A DNA stretch of 64,000 nt from Streptomyces alboflavus (GCF_000716675.1 NZ_JNXT01000019.1:1-64000), one strand, 5' to 3'; shown: positions 43,286-52,984, counted from the stretch's first letter. Notes: generated from the letters alone by a model not told the origin. A program made the numbers and translations.

Positions 43286-45040
43286 TTGCCGCAGAACCTC
43301 GACGCTGTCGCAGTCCGCGCCTGGAGCGCACTCGCTCTGGACGCGCTGGGGCAGGCCCGCGAGGAGATCGACGCGATCAACGTCTATCCGGTCGCGGACG
43401 GGGACACCGGGACCAACCTCTATCTGACGATGGAGTCGGCCTCCCAGGCGGTCGACGCGGTCTTCACCGGCCTGGAGCCGGCCAGGCCCGCGCTCGCGGA
43501 GGCGGTGCGCGCGATGGCGCACGGCGCGCTGATCGGGGCCCGCGGCAACTCCGGGACGATTCTGGCGCAGTTGCTGCGGGGGATGGCGCAGGTGCTCGCG
43601 GAGGACGGCGCCGGGGCCGGCGAGCCCGACAAGGACAGTGACGCGCATCACGCGGACGCGGACGCGGACGCCGACGCTGGTGCCGATGCCGATGCCGATG
43701 CCGATGCCGTGCGCCTCGCGCTCGCGCTGGGCCGCGCGTCCCGGTCCGCGTACCGTGCCGTCGCGCACCCCGTGGAGGGCACGGTCCTGACCGTCGCCAA
43801 GGCCGCGGCCGAGGCGGCCGACGCCGCCGCGACGGACTCGCGGGACTGCGCCGCGGTGGCACGAGCGGCGTACGAAGGGGCCTGTGCGGCCCTGGACGCG
43901 ACTCCGGGACAGCTCGCGGTGCTGGGGCGCGCGGGCGTGGTGGACGCGGGCGGACGGGGCCTCGTCGCGGTTCTCGGCGCGCTGGTGGGGGCGCTGTCGG
44001 GGGAGACCGTGCGGCCGCGGGCGGCGGCTGGCGGCCACGCGCGCGTGGGCATGGAGGCCGCCGAGCCCGCCCCGGCCGCCGAGCCCGCCACGTGCGTCGA
44101 CGCCGCCGCCGACGGGGCCGGCCCCGCTTTCGAGGTGATCTACCTCCTGGAAGCCGACGACGCGGCGGTCGACCGGCTGCGGGTCAGGCTGGACGCGCTC
44201 GGCGACTCGCTCGTGGTCGTCGGCGGCGACGGCCTGTGGAACGTCCACGTCCATGTCGACGACGCGGGCGCGGCTGTCGAGGCGGGCGTGGAGGCGGGCC
44301 GTCCGTACCGCATCCGGATCACGCACTTCGGTGCCGGTGACGCCCACACCGTACGGACGCAGCCGCCCAGGGAGCGCGTCCAGCGGGGCATCGTCGCCGT
44401 CGTCCCGGGCGACGGCCTCGCCGCCCTGTACGCCGAGGCCGGGGCGACCACGGTGCCGGCGCGCGCGGGGGAGCCGCCCGGCAGCGGCGAGCTGGTCGAG
44501 GCGATCCGGCGCGCCCACGCGCGCGAGGTGGTGCTGCTGCCCAACGACGCCGGGCTGCGCCACACCGCGGCGGCGGCCGCCGAACAGGCCCGCTCCGAAG
44601 GCGTACGCGTCGCCCTGATCCCCACCCGCTCCGCCGTGCAGGGCATCGCGGCGCTCGCCGTGCACGAGCCGGACCGCCGGTTCGATGAGGACGTCGTCGC
44701 GATGACCTCGGCGGCCGGGGCGACCCGGTACGCCGAACTGGCCGTCGCTGAGCGGCAGTCCTGGACGACGGCGGGCATCTGCCAGGCCGGGGACGTGCTC
44801 GGCCTCATCGACGGCGACGTGGCGGTGATCGGCCCGGAGGTCGCGCGGACCGCGGCGGCCGTGCTCGACCGGATGCTGGCGGCGGGCGGCGAGATGGTGA
44901 CGCTCGTCCTCGGGGACGCGGTGTCCGACGCGGTCGCCGAGTTCCTGGAGAAGCACGTACGCGACGGCCACCTGGCCGTGGACACGGTGCTGTACCGGGG
45001 CGGGCCCCAGTCGGCCCTGCTCCTCATCGGCGTGGAGTGA
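43286..45040 (+). CDS. DAK2 domain (fatty-acid kinase FakA-like) protein
   Basis: A 584-residue protein with an N-terminal DAK2 domain (VAVRAWSALALDALGQAREEIDAINVYPVADGDTGTNLYLTM; GALIGARGNSGTILAQLLRG), a middle domain and a C-terminal FakA-like region. FakA phosphorylates fatty acids bound to FakB; this actinobacterial homologue sits before recG and its biochemical role is not proven. A short Asp/Ala repeat (about 18 residues, near position 120) interrupts the N-terminal domain. Start is TTG at 43286 with AGGAGG upstream. Confidence 0.88.
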   Translation: MPQNLDAVAVRAWSALALDALGQAREEIDAINVYPVADGDTGTNLYLTMESASQAVDAVFTGLEPARPALAEAVRAMAHGALIGARGNSGTILAQLLRGMAQVLAEDGAGAGEPDKDSDAHHADADADADAGADADADADAVRLALALGRASRSAYRAVAHPVEGTVLTVAKAAAEAADAAATDSRDCAAVARAAYEGACAALDATPGQLAVLGRAGVVDAGGRGLVAVLGALVGALSGETVRPRAAAGGHARVGMEAAEPAPAAEPATCVDAAADGAGPAFEVIYLLEADDAAVDRLRVRLDALGDSLVVVGGDGLWNVHVHVDDAGAAVEAGVEAGRPYRIRITHFGAGDAHTVRTQPPRERVQRGIVAVVPGDGLAALYAEAGATTVPARAGEPPGSGELVEAIRRAHAREVVLLPNDAGLRHTAAAAAEQARSEGVRVALIPTRSAVQGIAALAVHEPDRRFDEDVVAMTSAAGATRYAELAVAERQSWTTAGICQAGDVLGLIDGDVAVIGPEVARTAAAVLDRMLAAGGEMVTLVLGDAVSDAVAEFLEKHVRDGHLAVDTVLYRGGPQSALLLIGVE

Positions 45041-45062
45041 CCCCTCGGCCGGGGGCACCCCC

Positions 45063-45101
45063 GATCGCGCTGCGCGCTCGTCCTCAATCGCCGGACGGGC
45101 T
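45063..45101. repeat. Dispersed intergenic repeat, inverted copy (copy 2)
   Basis: The reverse complement of the core: GATCGCGC then TGCGCGCTCGTCCTC and CCGGACGGGCT. It faces copy 3 about 50 bp away and can form a large cruciform between the DAK2 gene and recG. Confidence 0.8.
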
Positions 45102-45153
45102 CTCTCCCACCCACCCGCCCCCACTCGCACGACCGCGCGCGGTCGGCACTGCC

Positions 45154-45220
45154 AGCCCGTCCGGCGTTTGAGGACGAGGCGCGAAGCGCCGATACGGGGT
45201 CCGGGGCGGAGCCCCGGTTT
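45154..45220. repeat. Dispersed intergenic repeat (copy 3)
   Basis: AGCCCGTCCGGCGTTTGAGG then ACGAGGCGCGAAGCGCC and a GGGTCCGGGGCGGAGCCCCGG tail (shown in parts). Same orientation as copies 1 and 4. Confidence 0.8.
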
Positions 45221-45291
45221 CGGGAAGGGGTGGGGTTGGGGAGCCCCCGGCAAGGCCCCCTGCCCCCCAATTGTCAGTCCCGTGGTGTGCA

Positions 45292-47547
45292 ATGGATCTC
45301 GTGCACGCGCTCCAGGAACCATTGAAGAACGCGCTCGGCCAGGCCACCGCGAAGGTGATGGCCGAGCACCTCGGCCTGCACACGGTCGGCGACCTCCTGC
45401 ACCACTACCCACGGAGGTACGCGGAGCGGGGCGAGCTGACCCGCCTCTCCGACCTCCCGCTGGACGAGCACGTCACGGTCGTGGCCCAAGTGGCGACGGC
45501 CCGCGTGCTGCGGTTCAACGGCGGCAGCGGCCAGCGCCTGGAAGTGACCATCACGGACGGCAGCGGCCAGCTCCAGCTGGTCTTCTTCGGCCGCGGCATC
45601 CACAAGCCGCACAAGGACCTCCTCCCGGGCACACGCGCGATGTTCGCGGGCAAGGTCTCCGTCTTCAACCGCAAGATGCAGCTGGCCCACCCGGCGTACG
45701 AACTGCTGCGGGGCGACGGCGAATCGGCCGCGGACGCGGTGGACTCCTGGGCCGGGGCGCTCATCCCGATCTACCCGGCCACCGCCAAGCTGGAGTCCTG
45801 GAAGATCGCCAAGTCCGTGGACGCGGTGCTGCCCAGCGCCCAGGAGGCCCTGGACCCGCTGCCGCCCGCCCTGCGCGAGGGCCGGGGCCTGATCCCGCTC
45901 CCCGAAGCCCTCCTGAAGATCCACCGCCCGCACGCGAAGGCGGACATCGCCACCGCCAGGGACCGGCTGAAGTGGGACGAGGCGTTCGTGCTCCAGGTAG
46001 CCCTGGCCCGCCGCCGCTTCGCCGACGCCCAGCTCCCCGCGGTGGCCCGCAGACCGCGCCCGGACGGCCTCCTCGACGCCTTCGACGCCAAGCTCCCCTT
46101 CACCCTCACGGACGGCCAGCGCGCGGTCTCCAAGGAGATCTTCGACGACCTCGCCACCGAACACCCGATGCACCGCCTCCTCCAGGGGGAAGTCGGTTCC
46201 GGTAAGACGATGGTGGCCCTGCGCGCCATGCTCGCCGTCGTCGACGCGGGCGGGCAGGCCGCGATGCTCGCGCCCACCGAGGTCCTGGCCCAGCAGCACC
46301 ACCGCTCGATCACCGAGATGATGGGCGAGCTCGCGGAAGGCGGCATGCTCGGGGGCGCCGAGCACGCGACGAAGGTCACGCTGCTCACCGGCTCCATGGG
46401 CACGGCCGCCCGCCGTCAGGCCCTGCTCGACCTGGTCACGGGCGAGGCGGGCATCGTCATCGGGACGCACGCCCTGATCGAGGACAAGGTGCAGTTCCAC
46501 GACCTCGGCCTGGTCGTGGTCGACGAGCAGCACCGCTTCGGCGTGGAGCAGCGCGACGCCCTGCGCGGCAAGGGCAAGCAGCCGCCCCACCTCCTCGTGA
46601 TGACGGCGACCCCCATCCCGCGCACGGTCGCGATGACGGTCTTCGGCGACCTGGAGACCTCCGTCCTCGACCAGCTCCCGGCCGGCCGCTCGCCGATCTC
46701 CACGCACGTCGTCCCGTCCCAGGACAAGCCGCACTTCCTCGCCCGCGCGTGGGAGCGCGTGCGCGAGGAGGTGGAGAACGGCCACCAGGCGTACGTGGTC
46801 TGCCCCCGCATCGGTGACCTGGACGACGAAGGCGCGGAGGAGCCCAAGAAGACCAAGAAGGGCAAGAAGGCCCAGGGAGCCAAGGGGGCCGGCGAGAACG
46901 CGGAGGAGCCCCCGGCGGACGACGCCGACAAGCGCCCCCCGCTCGCCGTCCTCGACGTCGCCGAGGAGCTCGCCCATGGCCCCCTGCGCGGCCTCGGCGT
47001 CGAGGTCCTGCACGGCCGCATGCAGCCCGACGACAAGGACGCCGTGATGCGCCGCTTCGCCGCGGGCGAGACGCACGTCCTGGTCGCCACGACGGTGATC
47101 GAGGTCGGGGTGAACGTCCCGAACGCCACCGCCATGGTGATCATGGACGCCGACCGCTTCGGCGTCTCGCAGCTGCACCAGCTCCGCGGCCGCGTCGGCC
47201 GCGGCTCCGCGCCCGGCCTGTGCCTCCTGGTCACCGACATGCCCGAGGCGAGCCCCGCCCGCGCCCGCCTGAACGCCGTCGCGGCCACCCTCGACGGCTT
47301 CGAGCTCTCCCGCGTCGACCTGGAGCAGCGCCGCGAGGGCGACGTCCTCGGCCAGGCCCAGTCCGGGGTCCGCTCCTCGCTGCGCATGCTCGCCGTCATC
47401 GACGACGAGGAGATCATCGCCGCGGCCCGCGAGGAGGCGACCGCCGTGGTCTCCCGCGACCCCGACCTGGAGCACCTGCCGGAGCTGCGCACCGCCCTGG
47501 ACGCCCTCCTGGACGCGGAACGCGAGCAGTACCTCGACAAGGGCTGA
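45292..47547 (+). CDS. recG: ATP-dependent DNA helicase RecG
   Basis: A 751-residue branch-migration helicase that reverses stalled replication forks. The N-terminal wedge/OB region (HYPRRYAERGELTRL, VTVVAQVATARVL, VTITDGSGQLQLVFFG) precedes the helicase core: Walker A LLQGEVGSGKTMVAL, motif II VVVDEQHRFGVEQRD, motif III MTATPIPRT, VIEVGVNVPNATAMVIMDADRFG and the TRG/QLHQLRGRVGRG region. A Lys/Ala/Glu-rich insertion (about residues 515-555) is unusual in length. The ATG at 45292 lacks a strong Shine-Dalgarno. The chosen start is the first with a recognisable N-terminus (MDLVHALQEPL). Confidence 0.93.
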   Translation: MDLVHALQEPLKNALGQATAKVMAEHLGLHTVGDLLHHYPRRYAERGELTRLSDLPLDEHVTVVAQVATARVLRFNGGSGQRLEVTITDGSGQLQLVFFGRGIHKPHKDLLPGTRAMFAGKVSVFNRKMQLAHPAYELLRGDGESAADAVDSWAGALIPIYPATAKLESWKIAKSVDAVLPSAQEALDPLPPALREGRGLIPLPEALLKIHRPHAKADIATARDRLKWDEAFVLQVALARRRFADAQLPAVARRPRPDGLLDAFDAKLPFTLTDGQRAVSKEIFDDLATEHPMHRLLQGEVGSGKTMVALRAMLAVVDAGGQAAMLAPTEVLAQQHHRSITEMMGELAEGGMLGGAEHATKVTLLTGSMGTAARRQALLDLVTGEAGIVIGTHALIEDKVQFHDLGLVVVDEQHRFGVEQRDALRGKGKQPPHLLVMTATPIPRTVAMTVFGDLETSVLDQLPAGRSPISTHVVPSQDKPHFLARAWERVREEVENGHQAYVVCPRIGDLDDEGAEEPKKTKKGKKAQGAKGAGENAEEPPADDADKRPPLAVLDVAEELAHGPLRGLGVEVLHGRMQPDDKDAVMRRFAAGETHVLVATTVIEVGVNVPNATAMVIMDADRFGVSQLHQLRGRVGRGSAPGLCLLVTDMPEASPARARLNAVAATLDGFELSRVDLEQRREGDVLGQAQSGVRSSLRMLAVIDDEEIIAAAREEATAVVSRDPDLEHLPELRTALDALLDAEREQYLDKG

Positions 47548-47648
47548 CAAGGCCTGACAACGGCTGAAGCGCCCGCACGGCATATCGTGAGGACAAGCCC
47601 CACCCCCGAGGGCGAGCCCCACCCCCAGCCGAAGGACGCAGAGACCCC

Positions 47649-48242
47649 ATGACCCGCGTGATCGCCGGTGTGGCCGGCGGACGCCGCCTCGCCGTCCCGC
47701 CGGGGAACGGCACCCGGCCCACATCGGACCGCGCCCGCGAGGGCCTGTTCTCCACCTGGCAGGCCTTCCAGGGCACCCTCGACGGCGCCCGCGTCCTCGA
47801 CCTGTACGCGGGCTCCGGCGCCGTCGGCCTGGAGGCCCTGTCCCGCGGCGCCGCGCACGCCCTGCTCGTCGAGGCCGACGCCCGCGCCGCGCGCACCATC
47901 CGCGAGAACATCAAGGCGCTCGGGCTGCCCGGCGCCGAGGCCAGGGCGGGCAAAGCGGCCCAGGTCATCCGCGAGTCAACCCCTGCCACCCCCTATGACC
48001 TGGTGTTTCTCGACCCCCCTTATGCCGTCGGTGACGACGATCTTCGGGAGATCCTGCTCACACTCCGCTCGGGAGGGTGGCTCACGGACGACGCGCTCGT
48101 CACCGTTGAACGCAGTACGAGAGGCGGAGAATTCGCCTGGCCGGACGGCTTCGAGGCCTTGAGGTCCCGTCGCTACGGCGAGGGAACGTTTTGGTACGGT
48201 CGCGCCGCCTCTTCGTTCGAAGAGTCTGAGATCGCGCCATGA
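47649..48242 (+). CDS. rsmD: 16S rRNA (guanine(966)-N(2))-methyltransferase
   Basis: A 197-residue SAM-dependent methyltransferase modifying 16S rRNA G966. Markers are [49 protein letters not shown] (motif I) and FLDPPYAVG (motif IV, catalytic NPPY-type site). The stop overlaps the first ATG of coaD, and rsmD-coaD pairing is common in bacteria. Confidence 0.95.
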   Translation: MTRVIAGVAGGRRLAVPPGNGTRPTSDRAREGLFSTWQAFQGTLDGARVLDLYAGSGAVGLEALSRGAAHALLVEADARAARTIRENIKALGLPGAEARAGKAAQVIRESTPATPYDLVFLDPPYAVGDDDLREILLTLRSGGWLTDDALVTVERSTRGGEFAWPDGFEALRSRRYGEGTFWYGRAASSFEESEIAP

Positions 48243-48268
48243 CCCGACCGGAGAGCGAGGGACTTCCG

Positions 48269-48748
48269 TTGCGCCGCGCCGTCTGTCCGGGGTCGTTCGA
48301 CCCCATCACCAATGGCCACCTCGACATCATCGCCCGCGCCTCCAAGCTGTACGACGTGGTGCACGTCGCGGTGATGATCAACAAGTCCAAGAAGGGCCTG
48401 TTCGAGATCGACGAGCGGATCGAGCTGATCCGCCAGGTCACCGCCGAGTTCGGCAACGTGGAAGTCGAGTCGTTCCAGGGCCTGTTGGTCGACTTCTGCA
48501 AGGAACGCGATATTCCGGCCATCGTCAAGGGCCTGCGCGCGGTCAGCGACTTCGACTACGAACTCCAGATGGCCCAGATGAACAACGGCCTCACGGGTGT
48601 CGAGACGCTGTTCGTGCCCACCAACCCCGCCTACAGCTTCCTGTCCTCCTCGCTGGTCAAGGAGGTCGCGTCCTGGGGTGGCGACATCGCGCACCTGGTT
48701 CCCCCGGTCGTGCTCGAAGGCCTCAACAAGCGCCTCGCCAAGGGCTGA
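48269..48748 (+). CDS. coaD: Phosphopantetheine adenylyltransferase
   Basis: A 159-residue nucleotidyltransferase that makes dephospho-CoA. The [24 protein letters not shown] motif is intact, with the TxGH histidine; [24 protein letters not shown] and the C-terminal [18 protein letters not shown] region are also present. The TTG at 48269 (MRRAVCPG) fits the family length and has GAGGGAC seven bases upstream. The in-frame ATG at 48239, overlapping the rsmD stop, would add ten residues and is possible. Confidence 0.93.
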   Translation: MRRAVCPGSFDPITNGHLDIIARASKLYDVVHVAVMINKSKKGLFEIDERIELIRQVTAEFGNVEVESFQGLLVDFCKERDIPAIVKGLRAVSDFDYELQMAQMNNGLTGVETLFVPTNPAYSFLSSSLVKEVASWGGDIAHLVPPVVLEGLNKRLAKG

Positions 48749-48808
48749 TCAGGGGCTACAGTCGTCCCGTCCGTCTCCCAACCAGCTGTAGAGAGTGGCG
48801 AGCCCGCG

Positions 48809-49978
48809 GTGGACGTGCAGAAGAAGATCGACCAGATCGTCGAGACGGTCGGCAGCGCCAAGTCCATGCCGATGTCCGCCTCGTGCGTGGTCAACCGCGC
48901 CGAGCTCCTGGCGCTGCTCGAAGAAGTGCGCCAGGCCCTGCCCGGCTCCCTCGCCCAGGCCCAGGAGCTGATCGGTGGCCGGGAGCAGCTGGTCGAGCAG
49001 GCCCGCCAGGAGGCCGAGCGGATCATCGAGGGCGCGCACGCCGAGCGCGGCTCGCTGATCTCCGACACGGAGGTCGCGCGCCGCTCCCAGGCGGAGGCCG
49101 ACCGCATCCTGGCCGAGGCCCGCCAGGAGGCCACCGAGGTCCGCCAGGAGGCGGACGACTACGTGGACAGCAAGCTCGCCAACTTCGAGGTCGTCCTCAC
49201 CAAGACCCTCGGCTCCGTGGGCCGCGGCCGCGAGAAGCTCCTCGGCACCGGACCCGGCGTCGACGAGCAGGGCTACGAGGACGAGGACGCCCCCGAGCGC
49301 AGCCACGACCCGGACACCCTGCGCCGCAACGCCGACGTGTACGTGGACGTGAAGCTCGGCGCCTTCGAGGCGGTCCTCGCCAAGACCCTGGAGGCCGTCG
49401 GCCGCGGCCGCCAGACCCTGCACGGCCGCGCCCCGGCGGACGAGCTCAGCGAGCTCGGCGAGGCCGGCGCCAAGAAGCACAGCTCCGACGCGGACTACCT
49501 GGCGGACCTGGCCGAGACCCCCGACGGCCCCGCCCGCCCGGCCGCCCCGCAGACCCCGCCCCAGAGCCCGCCGCCGATCCCGGCACAGCAGCCCTACGCG
49601 CCCGCCCCGCCCCAGCACGAGCCGGACCCGTACGCGTACCGGCAGGACCAGTACGGACAGCCGGTCCAGGCCCCGTACGCACAGGCCGCCCAGGACCCCT
49701 ACGCCCAGGGCGGGGACCAGTACGGCGGCCAGGCCCCGTACGCGGGCCAGGATCCGTACGCCTACCAGCAGGGGTACGGCCAGCCGGATCCGTACGTGTA
49801 CCAGCAGGACCCCTACGCGTACCAGCAGCAGGGGTACGACCAGAACCAGCAGCAGGCCCCGCAGCAGCAGGACTACGGGCAGCAGAGCCCCGCGCCCGCC
49901 GTGCTCGACGAGACCAGCCTCTTCGACACCACCATGATCAGCGCGGAGCAGCTGCGCCAGTACGAGCAGGGGCGCTAG
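48809..49978 (+). CDS. Coiled-coil cell-division-type protein with Tyr/Gln-rich tail
   Basis: A 389-residue protein. Residues ~1-120 are a long coiled coil (ATP synthase subunit b-like; EQARQEAERIIEGAHAERG). Two related segments follow: YVDSKLANFEVVLTKTLGSVGRGREKL (~116-148) and YVDVKLGAFEAVLAKTLEAVGRGRQTL (~176-208), an internal duplication. The last ~160 residues are Pro/Tyr/Gln/Gly-rich (many P-Y-A-Y-Q-Q units). Similar proteins upstream of rpmF are often called 'cell division initiation protein' in Streptomyces; the role is not established. No signal peptide. Start is GTG at 48809. Confidence 0.8.
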   Translation: MDVQKKIDQIVETVGSAKSMPMSASCVVNRAELLALLEEVRQALPGSLAQAQELIGGREQLVEQARQEAERIIEGAHAERGSLISDTEVARRSQAEADRILAEARQEATEVRQEADDYVDSKLANFEVVLTKTLGSVGRGREKLLGTGPGVDEQGYEDEDAPERSHDPDTLRRNADVYVDVKLGAFEAVLAKTLEAVGRGRQTLHGRAPADELSELGEAGAKKHSSDADYLADLAETPDGPARPAAPQTPPQSPPPIPAQQPYAPAPPQHEPDPYAYRQDQYGQPVQAPYAQAAQDPYAQGGDQYGGQAPYAGQDPYAYQQGYGQPDPYVYQQDPYAYQQQGYDQNQQQAPQQQDYGQQSPAPAVLDETSLFDTTMISAEQLRQYEQGR

Positions 49979-50018
49979 GCGCGGCAGGGCGCGGGCACCG
50001 GGGCCGGGCGCCGGCCGA

Positions 50019-50048
50019 TTGGGCCGAGAGCGAAAGGTCCAGTATCCT
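50019..50048 (+). promoter_or_regulatory. Promoter upstream of the DUF177-rpmF operon
   Basis: TTGGGC (50019-50024), an 18-bp spacer and TATCCT (50043-50048) give a sigma70-type promoter about 75 bp before the DUF177 gene. It is a good fit among the scanned intergenic regions. Confidence 0.6.
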
Positions 50049-50119
50049 GGCTCTTCGGTCGCGCGTATGTCCGCGGTCCGAGCTGCCCGCTCACACCGCG
50101 TTCTCGCGGCCTCGGCGCG

Positions 50120-50818
50120 GTGGCCTCCTTGCCAAGCCCCCAGGATTCGAAAGCAGGAAACCCCCTGAGCACGCGCCTCGACCACCGAAACCCGCTTGTG
50201 TTCGACACACACGAGCTGGGTCGGCGTCCCGGTGCCATGCAGCGGGTGACCCGCACCATCGAAGCCCCCGGTTCACCGGCTCCGTTCGGTGTCGAAGGGG
50301 TCATCGGAGTGCCGGACGGCGCCCCGGTGGAGCTGGACATCCGCCTGGAGTCGGTCATGGAAGGGGTGCTTGTCACAGGCACCGCCCGTGCATCGGCCAA
50401 GGGGGAGTGCGTAAGGTGTCTGGAGCCGGTCGAGCTCGCGCTCGACGCGGACTTCCAGGAGATGTTCTCGTACCCTGACGCCGACGACCGGGGCCGCACC
50501 GCGGAACCGGCCGACGACGCCGAGGACGACGAGGACAGGCTTTTCCTCGAGGACGGCATGTTCGACCTCGAGCCCGTGCTGCGGGACGCGGTGGTGCTCG
50601 CACTGCCGATGCAGCCGGTGTGCCAGGACGACTGTGAGGGCCTGTGCTCCGAGTGCGGAGTGCGGCTCGCGGACGACCCGGACCACCACCACGACGCCGT
50701 CGACATCCGTTGGGCGGCTTTGCAAGGACTCGCTGGCACCATCCAGGACGGCGAGAAGGACGAGATGAGCGGCGACGCGCCTCGAACGGCGCACGTCGAC
50801 GAGAAGCAGGAGAAGTAG
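50120..50818 (+). CDS. DUF177 (YceD-like) domain protein
   Basis: A DUF177 protein, gene neighbour of rpmF in many bacteria and linked to 23S rRNA or ribosome assembly. The conserved segments are [33 protein letters not shown] and the C-terminal [34 protein letters not shown] with a Cys cluster. The recorded start is GTG at 50120 (232 aa). However, that start lacks a Shine-Dalgarno, whereas AGGAAA precedes a CTG at 50165 ([13 protein letters not shown]), so a rare CTG start giving 217 residues is quite possible. rpmF follows after 2 bp. Confidence 0.88.
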   Translation: MASLPSPQDSKAGNPLSTRLDHRNPLVFDTHELGRRPGAMQRVTRTIEAPGSPAPFGVEGVIGVPDGAPVELDIRLESVMEGVLVTGTARASAKGECVRCLEPVELALDADFQEMFSYPDADDRGRTAEPADDAEDDEDRLFLEDGMFDLEPVLRDAVVLALPMQPVCQDDCEGLCSECGVRLADDPDHHHDAVDIRWAALQGLAGTIQDGEKDEMSGDAPRTAHVDEKQEK

Positions 50819-50820
50819 CC

Positions 50821-50994
50821 GTGGCTGTTCCGAAGCGGAAGATGTCGCGCAGCAACACGCGCCACCGCCGGTCGCAGTGGAAGGCTGCGGTCCCCACCCT
50901 GGTTTCGTGTGAGCGTTGCCAGGAGCCCAAGCTGCAGCACATCGCGTGCCCCGCTTGCGGCACCTACAACAAGCGCCAGGTCCTCGAGGTCTGA
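50821..50994 (+). CDS. rpmF: 50S ribosomal protein L32
   Basis: A 57-residue L32 protein: [22 protein letters not shown], zinc-type C-E-R-C and C-P-A-C pairs, and the final G-T-Y-N-K-R-Q. Start GTG at 50821 follows GGAGAAG. Same operon as DUF177 and rnc. Confidence 0.97.
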   Translation: MAVPKRKMSRSNTRHRRSQWKAAVPTLVSCERCQEPKLQHIACPACGTYNKRQVLEV

Positions 50995-51013
50995 GCGGCT
51001 GGTGAGAGGCGCT

Positions 51014-51832
51014 GTGTCTAGCCCGAAGAAGGCGGAAGACGCCAAGATGGCAGACAGCAACAACGCGGCCTCGTCCCACACGCTTCTGGAAGGGCGGCTC
51101 GGGTATCAGCTCGAGTCCGCCCTTCTGGTGCGTGCGCTCACCCACCGTTCGTACGCGTACGAGAACGGCGGTCTGCCCACCAACGAGCGTCTGGAGTTCC
51201 TCGGGGACTCCGTGCTCGGCCTCGTGGTCACGGACACGCTGTATCGCACCCACCCCGACCTGCCCGAAGGCCAGCTGGCCAAGTTGCGGGCCGCGGTGGT
51301 CAACTCGCGTGCGCTGGCGGAGGTGGGTCGCGGGCTCGAACTCGGCTCCTTCATCCGGCTCGGCCGGGGCGAAGAGGGCACGGGCGGCCGGGACAAGGCC
51401 TCCATCCTCGCCGACACCCTGGAAGCGGTGATCGGCGCGGTCTATCTGGACCGGGGTCTGGAAGCGGCGAGCGAGCTGGTGCACCGGCTCTTCGACCCGC
51501 TGATCGAGAAGTCCTCGAACCTCGGCGCGGGCCTGGACTGGAAGACCAGCCTCCAGGAGCTCACCGCGACGGAGAACCTCGGCGTGCCCGAGTACCTCGT
51601 CTCGGAGAGCGGCCCGGACCACGAGAAGACCTTTACTGCTGCCGCCCGCGTCGGAGGCGTCTCGTACGGCACCGGCACCGGCCGCAGCAAAAAGGAAGCG
51701 GAGCAGCAGGCCGCGGAATCCGCCTGGCGCGCCATTCGCGCGGCGGCGGACGAGCGAGCCAAGGCGGCGGAAGCGGCACAAGCCGAATCGACGCCACCGG
51801 ATTCGCCGTTCGGCGAAGCCGAATCCGCTTGA
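51014..51832 (+). CDS. rnc: Ribonuclease III
   Basis: A 272-residue double-stranded-RNA endonuclease. The RNase III signature [16 protein letters not shown], the catalytic acid cluster in [19 protein letters not shown], and the C-terminal dsRNA-binding domain ([38 protein letters not shown]) are intact. In S. coelicolor this gene is absB, which affects antibiotic production. The GTG at 51014 has GAGAGG upstream. A terminator follows. Confidence 0.96.
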   Translation: MSSPKKAEDAKMADSNNAASSHTLLEGRLGYQLESALLVRALTHRSYAYENGGLPTNERLEFLGDSVLGLVVTDTLYRTHPDLPEGQLAKLRAAVVNSRALAEVGRGLELGSFIRLGRGEEGTGGRDKASILADTLEAVIGAVYLDRGLEAASELVHRLFDPLIEKSSNLGAGLDWKTSLQELTATENLGVPEYLVSESGPDHEKTFTAAARVGGVSYGTGTGRSKKEAEQQAAESAWRAIRAAADERAKAAEAAQAESTPPDSPFGEAESA

Positions 51833-51848
51833 TCCCCCCAGCAAGTCG

Positions 51849-51891
51849 AACGCCCGCCCGTAACCGGCCCTCCGGCCGACGGGCGGGCGTT
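51849..51891. terminator. Terminator of the rpmF-rnc operon
   Basis: AACGCCCGCCCGT (51849-51861) pairs with ACGGGCGGGCGTT (51879-51891), followed by CTGCTG. The loop holds a smaller hairpin. Confidence 0.8.
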
Positions 51892-51930
51892 CTGCTGTCG
51901 GGGCGGCTCTGGGGTCGAGGGGCTGTCCAT

Positions 51931-51970
51931 AGCCCGTCCGGCGCTTGAGGACGAGGCGCGGAGCGCCGAC
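51931..51970. repeat. Dispersed intergenic repeat (copy 4)
   Basis: AGCCCGTCCGGCGCTTGAGG then ACGAGGCGCGGAGCGCCGAC. Same core as copies 1-3. Sits between rnc and mutM. Confidence 0.8.
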
Positions 51971-52044
51971 AGGACCTCAACCCCGGCGGACGCCGAGCGA
52001 TAAGCTACCGGCGCCCCCACCCCGCACCCGTCCGGAGGACCCCC

Positions 52045-52926
52045 GTGCCTGAACTGCCCGAGGTAGAGGTGGTCCGACGCGGCCTCGAACGCTGGGTAGG
52101 CGGCCGGACCGTCTCCGACGTGGAGGTCCTGCACCCGCGCGCCGTCCGACGGCACCTCGCGGGCGCCGAGGACTTCGCGCTCGGCCTCAAGGGCCACCGC
52201 TTCGGCGCCCCCATGCGCCGCGGCAAGTACCTGTGGCTGCCCCTCGCGGACAGCGGCACCTCCGTCCTCGCGCACCTGGGCATGAGCGGCCAGCTCCTGG
52301 TCAAGACCGAACAGACCCCGGACGAGAAGCACTTGCGGATCCGGGTGCGCTTCACGGACGAGCTGGGCGCCGCCGCCCCGGACGCGGCAGGCACCGAGCT
52401 GCGCTTCGTCGACCAGCGGACCTTCGGCGGCCTCTCCCTGCACGAGAACACCCCGGACGGCCTGCCGGACGTCATCGCGCACATCGCCCGCGACCCGCTC
52501 GACCCGCTCTTCGACGACGAGGCCTTCCACCAGGCCCTGCGCCGCAGCCGCAGCACGATCAAGCGCGCCCTGCTCAACCAGTCCCTGATCAGCGGCGTCG
52601 GCAACATCTACGCCGACGAGGCGCTGTGGCGCACCCGGCTGCACTACGAACGCCCGACGGCCACCTTCACCCGGCCCCGCACCGCCGAACTCCTCGGCCA
52701 CGTACGGGACGTGATGAACGAGGCCCTCGCCGTCGGCGGCACCAGCTTCGACAGTCTCTACGTCAACGTGAACGGCGAGTCGGGCTACTTCGACCGCTCC
52801 CTGGACGCGTACGGCCGCGAGGACGAGCCCTGCCGGCGCTGCGGGACGCCGATGCGGCGGCGGCCCTGGATGAACAGGTCCAGCTACTTCTGCCCGCGCT
52901 GCCAGCGCCCGCCGAGGCTCCCGTAG
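52045..52926 (+). CDS. mutM: Formamidopyrimidine-DNA glycosylase
   Basis: A 293-residue base-excision repair enzyme for oxidised purines. The catalytic N-terminal proline ([17 protein letters not shown]), QTLLNQ-like [19 protein letters not shown], and the C-terminal zinc finger [24 protein letters not shown] are present. Start GTG at 52045. A 27-bp direct repeat covers its stop codon and the following bases. Confidence 0.96.
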   Translation: MPELPEVEVVRRGLERWVGGRTVSDVEVLHPRAVRRHLAGAEDFALGLKGHRFGAPMRRGKYLWLPLADSGTSVLAHLGMSGQLLVKTEQTPDEKHLRIRVRFTDELGAAAPDAAGTELRFVDQRTFGGLSLHENTPDGLPDVIAHIARDPLDPLFDDEAFHQALRRSRSTIKRALLNQSLISGVGNIYADEALWRTRLHYERPTATFTRPRTAELLGHVRDVMNEALAVGGTSFDSLYVNVNGESGYFDRSLDAYGREDEPCRRCGTPMRRRPWMNRSSYFCPRCQRPPRLP

Positions 52927-52972
52927 CGTTCACGCCCGCCGAGACTCCCGTAGTGTTCACGCCCGCCGAGGC
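52907..52972. repeat. 27-bp tandem duplication spanning the mutM stop codon
   Basis: Two copies of a 27-bp unit at 52907-52933 and 52934-52960, differing at two bases, and a 12-bp partial third copy. Each full copy contains CTCCCGTAG, so the duplicated stop codon lies in-frame behind the real one. Probably slippage or recombination. Confidence 0.85.
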
Positions 52973-52984
52973 CGCGGGCACGGC

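Noticed and set aside
43651..43706. Short tandem repeat of GCSGAY as a regulatory array
   Set aside because: It codes an Asp/Ala run inside the DAK2 protein and stays in frame, so low-complexity coding explains it.
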